Below are positions 5,996 to 14,181 of a DNA stretch of 19,344 nucleotides, one piece after another (position 1 is the stretch's first letter; each line of letters begins with the position of its first letter). This DNA is from DYFC01 sp041658585 (GTDB taxonomy: Bacteria > Nitrospirota > Thermodesulfovibrionia > Thermodesulfovibrionales > SM23-35). A program made the position numbers and the translations under genes. The notes beneath the pieces were generated by a model. The model worked only from the letters and a program-made list of their open reading frames with translations. It was not told the DNA's origin and did not search any database. The stretch covers positions 1 through 19,344 of the forward strand of contig JBAZZX010000051.1 in NCBI GenBank assembly GCA_041658585.1. The letters are read 5' to 3'.

Positions 5996-7175
5996 AAGGG
6001 CATGCAAGATAAAACCTTCACCGACATTGGCTATCGACGCGAAGGCCAAAGCGATGAAGGCACAAGGGAGTGATGTTGTAAATTTCGGGGTAGGGGAGCC
6101 TGATTTCGACACCCCTGAACATATCAAGGAAGCGGCGATAAAGGCCATCCGGGAGGGTTTTACAAAATATACCCCTGTCGGCGGCATAGACCCGTTGAAG
6201 GACGCAATTATTGATAAATTTAAACGTGACAATAATCTCGATTATACCCGCGAAGAGATAATCGTCTCATGCGGCGCTAAACACAGCCTTTATAATATCT
6301 CACAGGCATTATTAAGCCCGGGAGACGAGGTTTTGATCCCCGCGCCTTACTGGGTTTCCTATCCCGACCAGACTCTGCTAAACGACGCCGTGCCTGTTTT
6401 TATCCGGACACACGAGAGTGATTCCTTTATGGTCAAACCCGAGGTCCTGAAATCGCATATAACGCCGAAGTCTAAAATACTTATTTTAAATTCTCCCTCT
6501 AATCCTACAGGCCTGACCTATGACCGGGGGACCCTCGAGCGGATAGCCGAGCTGGTCCTGAAACACAATCTCTATGTGGTTTCCGACGAGATATACGAAA
6601 AGCTTACTTATGACGGGTTCAGGCATATCAGCATTGCTTCACTGAGCAAGGAGATAAAGGCAAGGACGCTAGTCGTAAACGGTCTTTCAAAGTCCTATGC
6701 CATGACAGGCTGGAGGATCGGCTTTGCGGCAGGGCGCAAAGAGATCATAAAGGCCATGACGAATATTCAGAGCCAGTCTACATCCAACCCGACCTCCATA
6801 TCTCAGAAAGCGGCGGTTGAAGCATTAACCGGGCCCCAGGATTTCATCAAAACCATGCTTGCGGAATTTGACAAACGAAGGAAATTTCTTGTGAATGAAT
6901 TGAACTCCATAAATGATATGAGTTGTATTACTCCGACCGGGGCATTTTATGCCTTTCCGAACACATCTAAATTTTACGGCAGGTCTGTTGATGGTCTGAA
7001 AATATCGGATTCATCGGAACTTGCAATGTATCTCCTTGAAAAAGCAAATGTCGCACTCGTGCCCGGCGGCGCGTTCGGCGATGACAATTACATAAGGCTC
7101 TCCTACGCAACATCGGTAGAGGAAATAAAGAAGGGTGTTGACAGGATAAGGGAAGCGCTGGGGAGACTTGTATGA
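5985..7175 (+). CDS. PLP-dependent aspartate-type aminotransferase (class I)
   Basis: A 396-aa fold-type I aminotransferase, of normal family length. Visible motifs: substrate/PLP region VNFGVGEPDFDTP (33-45), YTPVGGIDPLK, PYWVSYPDQ with the ring-stacking aromatic, NSPSNPTG with N173, SDEIYEKL with D201 and Y204, and PLP-binding K236 within LSKSYAMTGWRIGF. Near the end YIRLSYATS supplies the carboxylate-binding Arg. It most likely transfers the amino group between aspartate (or another amino acid) and 2-oxoglutarate. Related enzymes also act on prephenate, so exact specificity is open. The ATG at 5985 lies inside the end of the ferritin-like gene, preceded by GGAGGAAC, indicating translational coupling. 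Its TGA overlaps the ATG of era (ATGA). Confidence 0.92.
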   Translation: MLSERACKIKPSPTLAIDAKAKAMKAQGSDVVNFGVGEPDFDTPEHIKEAAIKAIREGFTKYTPVGGIDPLKDAIIDKFKRDNNLDYTREEIIVSCGAKHSLYNISQALLSPGDEVLIPAPYWVSYPDQTLLNDAVPVFIRTHESDSFMVKPEVLKSHITPKSKILILNSPSNPTGLTYDRGTLERIAELVLKHNLYVVSDEIYEKLTYDGFRHISIASLSKEIKARTLVVNGLSKSYAMTGWRIGFAAGRKEIIKAMTNIQSQSTSNPTSISQKAAVEALTGPQDFIKTMLAEFDKRRKFLVNELNSINDMSCITPTGAFYAFPNTSKFYGRSVDGLKISDSSELAMYLLEKANVALVPGGAFGDDNYIRLSYATSVEEIKKGVDRIREALGRLV

Positions 7176-8074
7176 AAAATGATTCAAATAATGAAGAGTT
7201 TCATTCCGGATACGTTGCGATCATCGGCAGGCCTAATGTCGGTAAATCTACGCTCCTCAATGCTATCCTCGGCGAAAAGATTTCCATTGTAAACCCGAAG
7301 CCTCAGACAACGAGGAACAGGATTGTCGGGATAAAGACGCTTCCGAATGCACAGATAATCTTTATCGATACTCCGGGGATTCATCAGCCGAAACATAAGT
7401 TGGGTGAAGCCATGGTTGAAATTGCAATGGAATCATTAGACGAGGTTGACCTTATACTGTTTATGTCCGAGCCCCGCGAGCCCGGAAAAATCGAAAAAGT
7501 GATTATGGACCTGGCAAAAAATATCCGCACTCCCATCTTTCTGCTCATAAACAAGATTGACTCCGTTAAAAAAGAGGAGCTGCTGCCGGTTATTGAAAAA
7601 TACAGGGAGTTCCATCCCTTTACGGAAATAATACCGATTTCAGCGCTTACCATGAATGGAATAGACCTTCTTCTTGACAGGATATATGAATACCTTCCGC
7701 CGGGGCCGAAATATTATTCCGACGATCTTGTAACCGACCAAATGGAAAAATTTATGGCTGCCGAGATAATCAGGGAAAAGATCATGGATATGACCGGGGA
7801 AGAGGTGCCTCACTCTGTTGCCGTCGAGGTAAATCAATGGACGGAAAGGGAAGACGGCCTCGTATCAATAAACTGCAATATTTATGTTGAAAGAGACGGT
7901 CAAAAGGCTATAATAATAGGCAGGAGCGGTTCAATGCTGAAATCCATAGGAAGCAAGGCAAGAATTGATATAGAGAATCTCCTGAATACAAAAGTTTTCC
8001 TCGAATTATGGGTCAAAGTAAAAAAGAACTGGAGAAATGACAACCAGCTTCTGCGTGAATTGGGGTACCGGTAA
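7172..8074 (+). CDS. era: GTPase Era, 30S ribosomal subunit assembly factor
   Basis: A 300-aa GTPase that binds the 3' end of 16S rRNA and assists 30S maturation. G1 GRPNVGKS (19-26), switch region PQTTRN, G3 DTPG (66-69), G4 NKID (127-130) and G5 SAL (157-159) are all present. The C-terminal KH domain (~205-290) includes the GRSGSMLKSIG RNA-binding loop and DIENLL, followed by the LELWVKVKKNWR end characteristic of Era. Length is canonical. It starts within the stop of the aminotransferase gene (ATGA overlap) and its TAA is followed directly by the ATG of the next gene. Everything needed for activity is present. Confidence 0.97.
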   Translation: MKNDSNNEEFHSGYVAIIGRPNVGKSTLLNAILGEKISIVNPKPQTTRNRIVGIKTLPNAQIIFIDTPGIHQPKHKLGEAMVEIAMESLDEVDLILFMSEPREPGKIEKVIMDLAKNIRTPIFLLINKIDSVKKEELLPVIEKYREFHPFTEIIPISALTMNGIDLLLDRIYEYLPPGPKYYSDDLVTDQMEKFMAAEIIREKIMDMTGEEVPHSVAVEVNQWTEREDGLVSINCNIYVERDGQKAIIIGRSGSMLKSIGSKARIDIENLLNTKVFLELWVKVKKNWRNDNQLLRELGYR

Positions 8075-8530
8075 ATGCTTGTTCAGATGAGGGTTGAAGG
8101 GATGCTCTTTGATCCCCGCAGCAATATGTATATCCTGCTCTTAAAGGAAGTGGACGGCAGCAACACCCTTCCCATCTGGATAGGAAAGCCCGAGGCTGAT
8201 TCTATCGCCCTTGCACTGGGCAAGGTTGAAACGCCCCGGCCTCTGACGCATGATCTGGTAAAAAATATTGCGGACGGTCTTAAAGTGAAGATAGCGAAAA
8301 TCGTCATAACGGAAATACAGGACAACACCTATTATGCCCTTCTCTGCCTTAACGACGGGAAAAAAGAAACCTATGTTGACTCAAGACCGAGCGATGCGGT
8401 TGCCGTCGCTCTAAGGGCAAGCGCCCCCATTTTTGTTGAAGAAAACGTTCTGGAACAAAAAAGCTCTTCCGACGAACTTGAAGAATGGCTTAAGAATCTC
8501 AAGCCGGAAGATTTCGGCAATATCATGTAA
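8075..8530 (+). CDS. Bifunctional nuclease family protein (DUF151)
   Basis: A 151-aa protein of the BFN/DUF151 family (PF02577). The signature is clear: MRVEGMLFDPRSNMYILLLKE, then LPIWIGKPEADSIALAL, RPLTHDL and the DSRPSDAVAVALRASAPIFV segment that defines the family. Founding members have been reported with RNase/DNase activity; whether this bacterial form is a nuclease is not shown by the sequence. It sits between era and recO, abutting era and sharing one base with recO (TAATG), so it is almost certainly cotranslated with them. Only a weak GGGG upstream serves as ribosome-binding site, consistent with reinitiation after the era stop. Confidence 0.9.
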   Translation: MLVQMRVEGMLFDPRSNMYILLLKEVDGSNTLPIWIGKPEADSIALALGKVETPRPLTHDLVKNIADGLKVKIAKIVITEIQDNTYYALLCLNDGKKETYVDSRPSDAVAVALRASAPIFVEENVLEQKSSSDELEEWLKNLKPEDFGNIM

Positions 8531-9291
8531 TGCTCACAAGGACTGAGGGTATCGTTTTAAGGACCATTCCTTTCGGAGAAGCGGATCTCATAGCAACATA
8601 TCTTACCCCCGAACATGGCCTTCTGAAAGTCTTTGCAAAAAGTCCGCGAAAGATCAAGAGCCGTTTCGGCAGCAGCCTTGAACCCCTGACGCATGCCCGG
8701 ATATCATTCTGGGGGAAAGAAAACGCCGCCCTTCCACGGCTGACACAGTCGGACATATTGCATCCTTTTCATTCTTTGAGGGATAAGCTTAACTGCTTTC
8801 TTAAAGTCTCGGAAATTATCGAGCTTACCCTGCACTTTGTTCCCGAAAGAGACGCAAATATCAAAGCGTATTCACTCCTCTTAGACACTTTACAGGCTGT
8901 TGAAAAGGAGAGAATTGCAGAAGACCTTTTACTCAGCCAGTTTAAAATAAAATTCCTTAAATTGACCGGTTTTGCGCCAAAGGTTGACGCCTGCGGAAGA
9001 TGCGGCAAAAACGGTTACAGTTTTTTCCTGTCACAGGGCGCTATCCTTTGCAAAGATTGCATAAAAGGGCCTGAGGCAATATATGAAAACGGTTCCGCAA
9101 TTTGTCTTTCACCTGCGGTAGCGCGTTTCTATAACGACCTGCTGACATGGGACGCGGCAAAAATAAAACGGATAAAACCTTCCGAAGCGCTCTTTGCTGA
9201 ACTGTCAAAGGTCTTAAATGTGCATATACAATATATCCTTGCCAAATCCTTAAGATCCTCCGAATTTAACCGGACGGCAAAGATGAGATGA
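8530..9291 (+). CDS. recO: DNA repair protein RecO
   Basis: A 253-aa RecF-pathway mediator that helps load RecA onto SSB-coated single-stranded DNA and anneals strands. An N-terminal OB-fold (~1-80) begins TEGIVLRTIPFGEADLIATYLTPEHGLL split across 5-32, which is typical of RecO. The C-terminal helical domain contains a four-Cys zinc site C155-x2-C158 ... C174-x2-C177 within the FAPKVDACGRCG context, as in many RecO proteins. Length is normal. The ATG overlaps the preceding stop (TAATG) and there is no convincing Shine-Dalgarno sequence, so translation likely depends on reinitiation. It is the last gene of the ferritin-like/era operon; a new promoter follows at once. Confidence 0.95.
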   Translation: MLTRTEGIVLRTIPFGEADLIATYLTPEHGLLKVFAKSPRKIKSRFGSSLEPLTHARISFWGKENAALPRLTQSDILHPFHSLRDKLNCFLKVSEIIELTLHFVPERDANIKAYSLLLDTLQAVEKERIAEDLLLSQFKIKFLKLTGFAPKVDACGRCGKNGYSFFLSQGAILCKDCIKGPEAIYENGSAICLSPAVARFYNDLLTWDAAKIKRIKPSEALFAELSKVLNVHIQYILAKSLRSSEFNRTAKMR

Positions 9292-9298
9292 TTTTCTC

Positions 9299-9327
9299 TT
9301 GAAATTTACCCGCGCTTCCGATAATAT
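9299..9327 (+). promoter_or_regulatory. Sigma-70-like promoter for the acyl-CoA synthetase/inositol operon
   Basis: TTGAAA (9299-9304), 17-bp spacer, TAATAT (9322-9327). GATAAT at 9320 is an alternative -10 with a 15-bp spacer. The ATG at 9337 follows the -10 by 9 nt with no Shine-Dalgarno sequence, predicting an almost leaderless transcript. Confidence 0.5.
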
Positions 9328-9336
9328 CTTCATAGA

Positions 9337-11433
9337 ATGTTAAATAATTTCTTTAACCCGAAATCCATCGCAGTCATAGGCGCATCAAAGACGCCGGGCA
9401 AGGTAGGACACGATATTCTCAAGAATATCATCCAGTACGGATATGACGGCGCAGTGTATCCCATTAACCCTACTGCGGATGAAATATTAGGCAGGAAAGC
9501 ATATCCTTCACTGCAGGACGTACCTGACAAGATCGATCTCGCTGTTGTGGTTATACCTTCCAAAAACGTTCTGGACATCATAGGACAATGCGGGGCAAAG
9601 GGCATAGATTCGGCGATAGTTATAACCGCAGGTTTCAGGGAGAGCGGGATAGAAGGCTCGAAACTTGAAACCGAACTTATCAATAAGGCAAGGGAAGCCG
9701 GGGTAAGGTTTATAGGTCCGAACTGCCTCGGCATGATAGATACTCATTCAAAAGTCAATGCCTCTTTCGCCGCAGGCATGCCGGCAAAGGGGAACATAGG
9801 TTTTTTCTCCCAGTCCGGGGCGCTCTGCCTTGCCATCCTTGACCGGGCGCTGCCCGACGAAATAGGTTTCTCCAAATTCATCAGCATGGGAAACAAGGCC
9901 GATATTTCGGACATTGATATTATGCTGGCGCTTGCAGAGGACGAGAATACCAAAGTAATTCTTGGTTATATTGAAGGGGTAGGGGACGGCAGAAGATTTA
10001 TGGAAGTCGCCGCAGAGGTCTCCAGAAAAAAGCCGGTCATCATTCTGAAATCCGGCATAACAAGTTCGGGAGCAAAAGCCGCATCTTCCCACACCGGAGC
10101 GCTTGCCGGACGCGAGGCTGCTTTTGATTCCGCCTTTAAACAGAGCGGCGTTATAAGGGTTGACACTATAAATGAACTTTTCAATTGTGCAGTGGCTTTT
10201 GCCAATCAGCCTTTGCCGAAAGGACCGAACATTGCAATAATAACCAATTCCGGAGGGCCGGGCATTCTCGCGGCAGACGCCTGTGATAAAGCCGGTCTTC
10301 AGCTTATTCCTTTGCACAAAGAACTGGTGGACGAACTTAGAACGTTTCTGCCTCCGGTAGCGTCTTTCTACAACCCCATAGACATCCTTGGCGATGCAGG
10401 CGCGGACAGGTATGAAAAGGCCCTTAATACCGCTTTAAAAGACGAGAGAATAAACGGCGTTATGGTACTGTTGACGCCGACGGCAACGGTAGATGTTGAT
10501 GCGACTGCCATGGCAATCGTAAACATTTCCAGATTGATCGACAGGCCGATACTCACGTCTTTTATGGGAAAGAAGACTGTCGGGCCCGCCATAAAAACGC
10601 TCACAAAGTACGGCGTGCCGAATTACAGTTATCCGGAAGAAGCGGTCTCATCTATTAATGCTATGTACCGCTATCATCTCTGGATCAACAGACCCGAAAA
10701 GACGTACCAGAATTTCAGCGGAATGAAGGAGAACGCCTTTCAGGTTTTTGAGAATGCCCGAAAAGAAAACCGGGACCGTCTGGCCGAAATAGAAGTGCAT
10801 GATGTTTTGAATGCCTACGGCTTCCCCCAGCCAAAGGGTCTTTTTGCAAGGACGTCTGAAGAAGCCGTTGCTGCGGCAAAAGGCCTAGGGTATCCGATTG
10901 TTATGAAAATCATTTCACCCCAGATCGTCCATAAAAGTGATATAGGCGGGGTCAGAGTTAATCTCAAAAACAAGAAAGATGTGGAGAACGCCTTTTTCGA
11001 TATCACAACCCATGTCAAAAACATTATGCCTACGGCCCATATATACGGCGTATTAATACAGGAGATGGTCCCGACAGGGAAAGAGATAATAATGGGGATA
11101 ACAAATGACCCTCAGTTCGGGCATATGATTATGTTCGGGTTAGGCGGTATATACGTAGAAGTCCTTAAGGACATTTCCTTCAGGATCGTCCCGTTAAGCC
11201 GGGAAGACGCCCATGAAATGATACGCGAAACCAAAACCTTTCCGCTTTTGCGGGGCGTAAGGGGTGAGACCGAGGCCGATATAGAGGCGATTGAAAAATC
11301 CCTGCTTGTCCTTTCTCAAATGGCCATGGATTTTCCGCAAATCATTGAAGCCGATATAAACCCTTTGCTCGTCCAGAAAAGAGGGCAGGGAGTGGTTGCC
11401 ATTGACGCACGATTTACTATAGGAGGTGAATAG
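9337..11433 (+). CDS. Acetate/acyl-CoA ligase (ADP-forming), fused alpha-beta subunits
   Basis: A 698-aa enzyme that converts acyl-CoA, ADP and phosphate to the free acid, CoA and ATP (reversibly). Residues 1-~130 form a CoA-binding Rossmann domain (SIAVIGASKTPGKVGHDIL; FIGPNCLGMI). The succinyl-CoA-ligase-like domains follow, with FFSQSGALC and the phospho-His H252 in SSHTGALAG. The C-terminal ~220 residues are an ATP-grasp domain (YPIVMKIISPQIVHKSDIGG; LIQEMVPTGKEIIMGI; FGLGGIYVEVLKD; EADINPLLV). The fused order matches the single-chain ADP-forming acetyl-CoA synthetase family (PF13380, PF13607, PF13549). Some members act on other acids or are protein acetyltransferases, but those usually carry an added GNAT domain that is absent here. 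First gene of a four-gene operon. Confidence 0.9.
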   Translation: MLNNFFNPKSIAVIGASKTPGKVGHDILKNIIQYGYDGAVYPINPTADEILGRKAYPSLQDVPDKIDLAVVVIPSKNVLDIIGQCGAKGIDSAIVITAGFRESGIEGSKLETELINKAREAGVRFIGPNCLGMIDTHSKVNASFAAGMPAKGNIGFFSQSGALCLAILDRALPDEIGFSKFISMGNKADISDIDIMLALAEDENTKVILGYIEGVGDGRRFMEVAAEVSRKKPVIILKSGITSSGAKAASSHTGALAGREAAFDSAFKQSGVIRVDTINELFNCAVAFANQPLPKGPNIAIITNSGGPGILAADACDKAGLQLIPLHKELVDELRTFLPPVASFYNPIDILGDAGADRYEKALNTALKDERINGVMVLLTPTATVDVDATAMAIVNISRLIDRPILTSFMGKKTVGPAIKTLTKYGVPNYSYPEEAVSSINAMYRYHLWINRPEKTYQNFSGMKENAFQVFENARKENRDRLAEIEVHDVLNAYGFPQPKGLFARTSEEAVAAAKGLGYPIVMKIISPQIVHKSDIGGVRVNLKNKKDVENAFFDITTHVKNIMPTAHIYGVLIQEMVPTGKEIIMGITNDPQFGHMIMFGLGGIYVEVLKDISFRIVPLSREDAHEMIRETKTFPLLRGVRGETEADIEAIEKSLLVLSQMAMDFPQIIEADINPLLVQKRGQGVVAIDARFTIGGE

Positions 11434-11434
11434 C

Positions 11435-12502
11435 ATGATAGCTTTATACGTGGGGTCCACGGGAGGATTTACCGGGAAGACCCTGGTCTCGATGGGACTG
11501 GGATATCAATTTCAGAAAGACGGTTTTAAGGTGGGTTATATAAAGCCCGTCGGCATCCTTCCTGTAAAGATAGATAATATCCTTACCGATAACGACGCAT
11601 GGCGCATTTACAGGGCGCTGAACCTGACGGACCCTTTGCACGAAATATGCCCCGTAGTGTTGACGCAGGAATTAATGGTTAAGAGCTATCTGAAAGACGT
11701 CAAAGGGTTGATGAACAAGATAGAAAAGTCTTTCCAACTATTGTCCAAAGATAAAGATATTATGATAATCGGCGGGTATGGCAGCATTTATACGGGCAGT
11801 TTTATGGATCTTCAGGGCATCAAGATAATAAAACGCCTTGACGCCAGGGTAGTTGTTGTAGTCAAGTACGAAGGCGAATATATTGCCGATTACGTCCTTC
11901 AGGCCAAAAGGGACCTCAAGGAAAGATTCCTCGGCGTGATATTAAATAAAGTAACTCCGGAGTACAAGAGAAGCGTTGAAGAATACGTAGAACCTTTCTT
12001 CAAACGCAAAGGTATAGAAATAATCGGCAGTCTGCCGCACGATTCCGTAGTAGGCTCCATTACGGTAGAGGAGCTGAGTGAAATGCTCGGAGGCAAGGTC
12101 TTGTGCGCCCATGACAAGCTCGGCAACCTTGTTGAACATTTCCTGATCGGCGCCATGCAGGTTGACAAGGCCATTGAGTATTTCAAAAAGACAAGAAACA
12201 ACGCCGTTATTGTCGGAGGTGACAGAGCCGATATCCAATTATCCGCAATGGAGTCGGGATCGGTCTGCCTCATCCTCACAGGCGATCTCTATCCAAGCGA
12301 AATGATCATATCCAGGGCCGAGGAAAAAGAGATACCGATTCTGATTGTTCGCGAGGACACATACAGCATTGCAAAGAAGCTGGAAAAACTCTCTTCCCGT
12401 CTGAGGTTAAGAGACAAGTCAAAAGTTGAGCGCGGTATGAATATGGTCGCCGAAAACACGGACTTCCCGCTGCTATACAGGAAACTTGGGTTGAAAAGCT
12501 GA
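11435..12502 (+). CDS. BioD-like AAA_26 / DRTGG domain protein (phosphotransacetylase N-terminal-like)
   Basis: A protein of 355 aa. The ATG at 11435 is chosen because AGGAGG (11421-11426) lies 8 nt upstream; an in-frame GTG at 11426 sits inside that site. The N-terminal half (~1-205) is a dethiobiotin-synthetase-like P-loop domain with the deviant Walker A GSTGGFTGKT (7-16), GYIKPVG and IIGGYGSIYTG. The C-terminal half (~210-320) resembles a DRTGG domain (AIEYFKKTRNNAVIVGGDRADIQLSA split at ~235-262, then LILTGDLYPS). This is the architecture found at the N-terminus of long phosphotransacetylases, here without the catalytic PTA domain. It starts one base after the acyl-CoA ligase stop, so a role as nucleotide- or metabolite-sensing partner of that enzyme is a reasonable inference. 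Function not established. Confidence 0.75.
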   Translation: MIALYVGSTGGFTGKTLVSMGLGYQFQKDGFKVGYIKPVGILPVKIDNILTDNDAWRIYRALNLTDPLHEICPVVLTQELMVKSYLKDVKGLMNKIEKSFQLLSKDKDIMIIGGYGSIYTGSFMDLQGIKIIKRLDARVVVVVKYEGEYIADYVLQAKRDLKERFLGVILNKVTPEYKRSVEEYVEPFFKRKGIEIIGSLPHDSVVGSITVEELSEMLGGKVLCAHDKLGNLVEHFLIGAMQVDKAIEYFKKTRNNAVIVGGDRADIQLSAMESGSVCLILTGDLYPSEMIISRAEEKEIPILIVREDTYSIAKKLEKLSSRLRLRDKSKVERGMNMVAENTDFPLLYRKLGLKS

Positions 12503-12510
12503 TATAAACA

Positions 12511-13617
12511 ATGATGGGAAAGATAAAAGTTGCGGTTGCAGGCATTGGAAATTGCGCAAGTTCGCTGATACAGGGTGTTGCATATTATAATGCCTTCGAT
12601 GAGGGACATCCTGAAAAATCTATCGGGTTAATGCATTACAGTCTCGGAGGTTATACGCCCGGGGATATAGAGTTTGTCGCAGCCTTTGACATTGATAAAA
12701 GGAAAGTGGGCAGGCCGCTGAGTGAAGCCATATTTTCGGAGCCGAACTGTACAAAAGCGATCTCGATAAAACTTGAGGATTCCCCTGTAACCGTTCTGAT
12801 GGGAAATATCCTTGACGGAGTGTCCGCCCACATGGAAGATTATCCTGAAAACAGAAGATTTATTGTGTCCCGAAAAAAACCGTGTGACGTCGTTAATGTC
12901 CTTAAACAGAGCGGCGCAGACATACTTCTAAGCTATCTGCCGGTAGGCTCGGAAAAGGCGACGGCATTCTATGCGGAGGCGTGTTTGAAAACGGGCGTTA
13001 GTCTTGTAAACTGTATCCCTGTTTTTATCGCATCAAATAAGGATTGGGCCAAAAGGTTTGAAAAGAAAAATATCCCCGTAATCGGCGATGATATCAAGAG
13101 TCAGATCGGCGCAACTATAATCCACCGCATGCTGACCAAACTCTTTGAAGACAGAGGAGTCAAATTTGACAATACCTATCAGTTGAATGTCGGCGGGAAC
13201 ACCGACTTTTTAAATATGTTAAACAGGCACAGATTGAAATCAAAGAAGATATCAAAGACCGAGGCAGTGCAGTCGCAGCTTCATATCCCTTTACGGAATG
13301 AACATATCCATATCGGGCCGTCCGATTACATCCCTTGGCTCAAAGATAACAAAATATGTTTCCTGCGTATGGAAGGCAGGGGGTTCGGGAACATACCGAT
13401 AAACCTCGAGATGAGGCTCTCCGTAGAAGATTCACCTAACAGCTCAGGCGTAGTAATCGATGCGCTCCGTTGCTGCAAGATAGCCCGTGACAGAGGGGTA
13501 GGGGGAGCGCTTATATCGCCATCTGCATACTTTATGAAACACCCGCCGGTCCAGTTCCCTGATGAGAAAGCAAGGGATATGGTGGAGGATTTTATTAAAG
13601 GAAAAATAGAGAGGTAA
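12511..13617 (+). CDS. ino1: Myo-inositol-1-phosphate synthase (inositol-3-phosphate synthase)
   Basis: A 368-aa NAD-dependent enzyme that cyclises glucose-6-phosphate to inositol phosphate. The N-terminal NAD site reads VAVAGIGNCASSLIQGV (8-24). The catalytic/tetramerisation hallmark GDDIKSQIGATIIHRML is present in the centre, followed by LNVGGNTDFLNM, LRNEHIHIGPSDY and LRMEGRGFGNIPI, all standard for the short actinobacterial/archaeal type (about 365 aa). ATG at 12511 is followed directly by another ATG, so the start could be either; there is no clear ribosome-binding site. It lies 8 nt after the DRTGG gene and abuts the CDP-alcohol phosphotransferase gene, which would use its product. Confidence 0.95.
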   Translation: MMGKIKVAVAGIGNCASSLIQGVAYYNAFDEGHPEKSIGLMHYSLGGYTPGDIEFVAAFDIDKRKVGRPLSEAIFSEPNCTKAISIKLEDSPVTVLMGNILDGVSAHMEDYPENRRFIVSRKKPCDVVNVLKQSGADILLSYLPVGSEKATAFYAEACLKTGVSLVNCIPVFIASNKDWAKRFEKKNIPVIGDDIKSQIGATIIHRMLTKLFEDRGVKFDNTYQLNVGGNTDFLNMLNRHRLKSKKISKTEAVQSQLHIPLRNEHIHIGPSDYIPWLKDNKICFLRMEGRGFGNIPINLEMRLSVEDSPNSSGVVIDALRCCKIARDRGVGGALISPSAYFMKHPPVQFPDEKARDMVEDFIKGKIER

Positions 13618-14181
13618 ATGCTTAGCGCCAGGCTCGGCCATTTCCTTGACGTCCCTCTCGGTTCAATTGCCAAAAGGATACCATTCAGTCCTAATGCGCT
13701 TACCATTGCCGGATTTCTCATAACCGTTCTTGCCGCTTTTGTTATTCCTCAAAATATAAAACTGGGCGGCATTTTGATTCTGATTGGCGGCGTCTTCGAT
13801 ATGCTCGACGGAATAGTTGCAAGGACAAAAGGAAAAACCTCAAAATTCGGCGCCTTTCTCGATTCGGTCCTCGACAGGTATTCCGACGCCTTCCTCTTTC
13901 TCTCTCTTTCATACTACCTTGCCGCAAACGGCAACCACACCGGCTCATTCCTTAGTCTCGGAACACTCGTCGGAGCTTTTTTGATAAGTTATGCCCGGGC
14001 AAGGGCGGAAGGCCTCGGAGAATCCTGTCACACAGGTATCATGGAAAGACCGGAGAGGATTATCCTTCTGATATTTGCGACAATAACCGGATGGATTATG
14101 CCCGTATTATGGCTGATGCTAATTCTAACGCATATTACCGTAGCTCAGAGAATATACCATGTATGGGAAAAAACTCATTAA
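13618..14181 (+). CDS. CDP-alcohol phosphatidyltransferase, probable phosphatidylinositol-phosphate synthase
   Basis: A 187-aa integral membrane protein. The CDP-alcohol phosphotransferase motif is perfect: D61-x2-D64-G65-x2-A68-R69-x8-G78-x3-D82-x3-D86, where the Asp residues bind metal. Hydrophobic segments at about 27-45, 48-63, 88-100, 108-125, 142-158 and 160-178 are consistent with six membrane helices. The N-terminus (FSPNALTIAGFLITVLAAF) is as in the family. The ATG follows the ino1 stop directly (TAAATG), with GAGAGG just upstream. Adjacency to inositol-phosphate synthase suggests that it attaches inositol phosphate to CDP-diacylglycerol. Making di-inositol phosphate, as DIPP synthases of thermophiles do, or phosphatidylglycerol phosphate are alternatives. 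Substrate is inferred from context. Confidence 0.85.
   Translation: MLSARLGHFLDVPLGSIAKRIPFSPNALTIAGFLITVLAAFVIPQNIKLGGILILIGGVFDMLDGIVARTKGKTSKFGAFLDSVLDRYSDAFLFLSLSYYLAANGNHTGSFLSLGTLVGAFLISYARARAEGLGESCHTGIMERPERIILLIFATITGWIMPVLWLMLILTHITVAQRIYHVWEKTH

Noticed and set aside
9748..10317. 189-codon minus-strand ORF inside the acyl-CoA ligase gene
   Set aside because: Shadow of a well-supported gene; the peptide has the Cys/Arg-rich composition of antisense frames.
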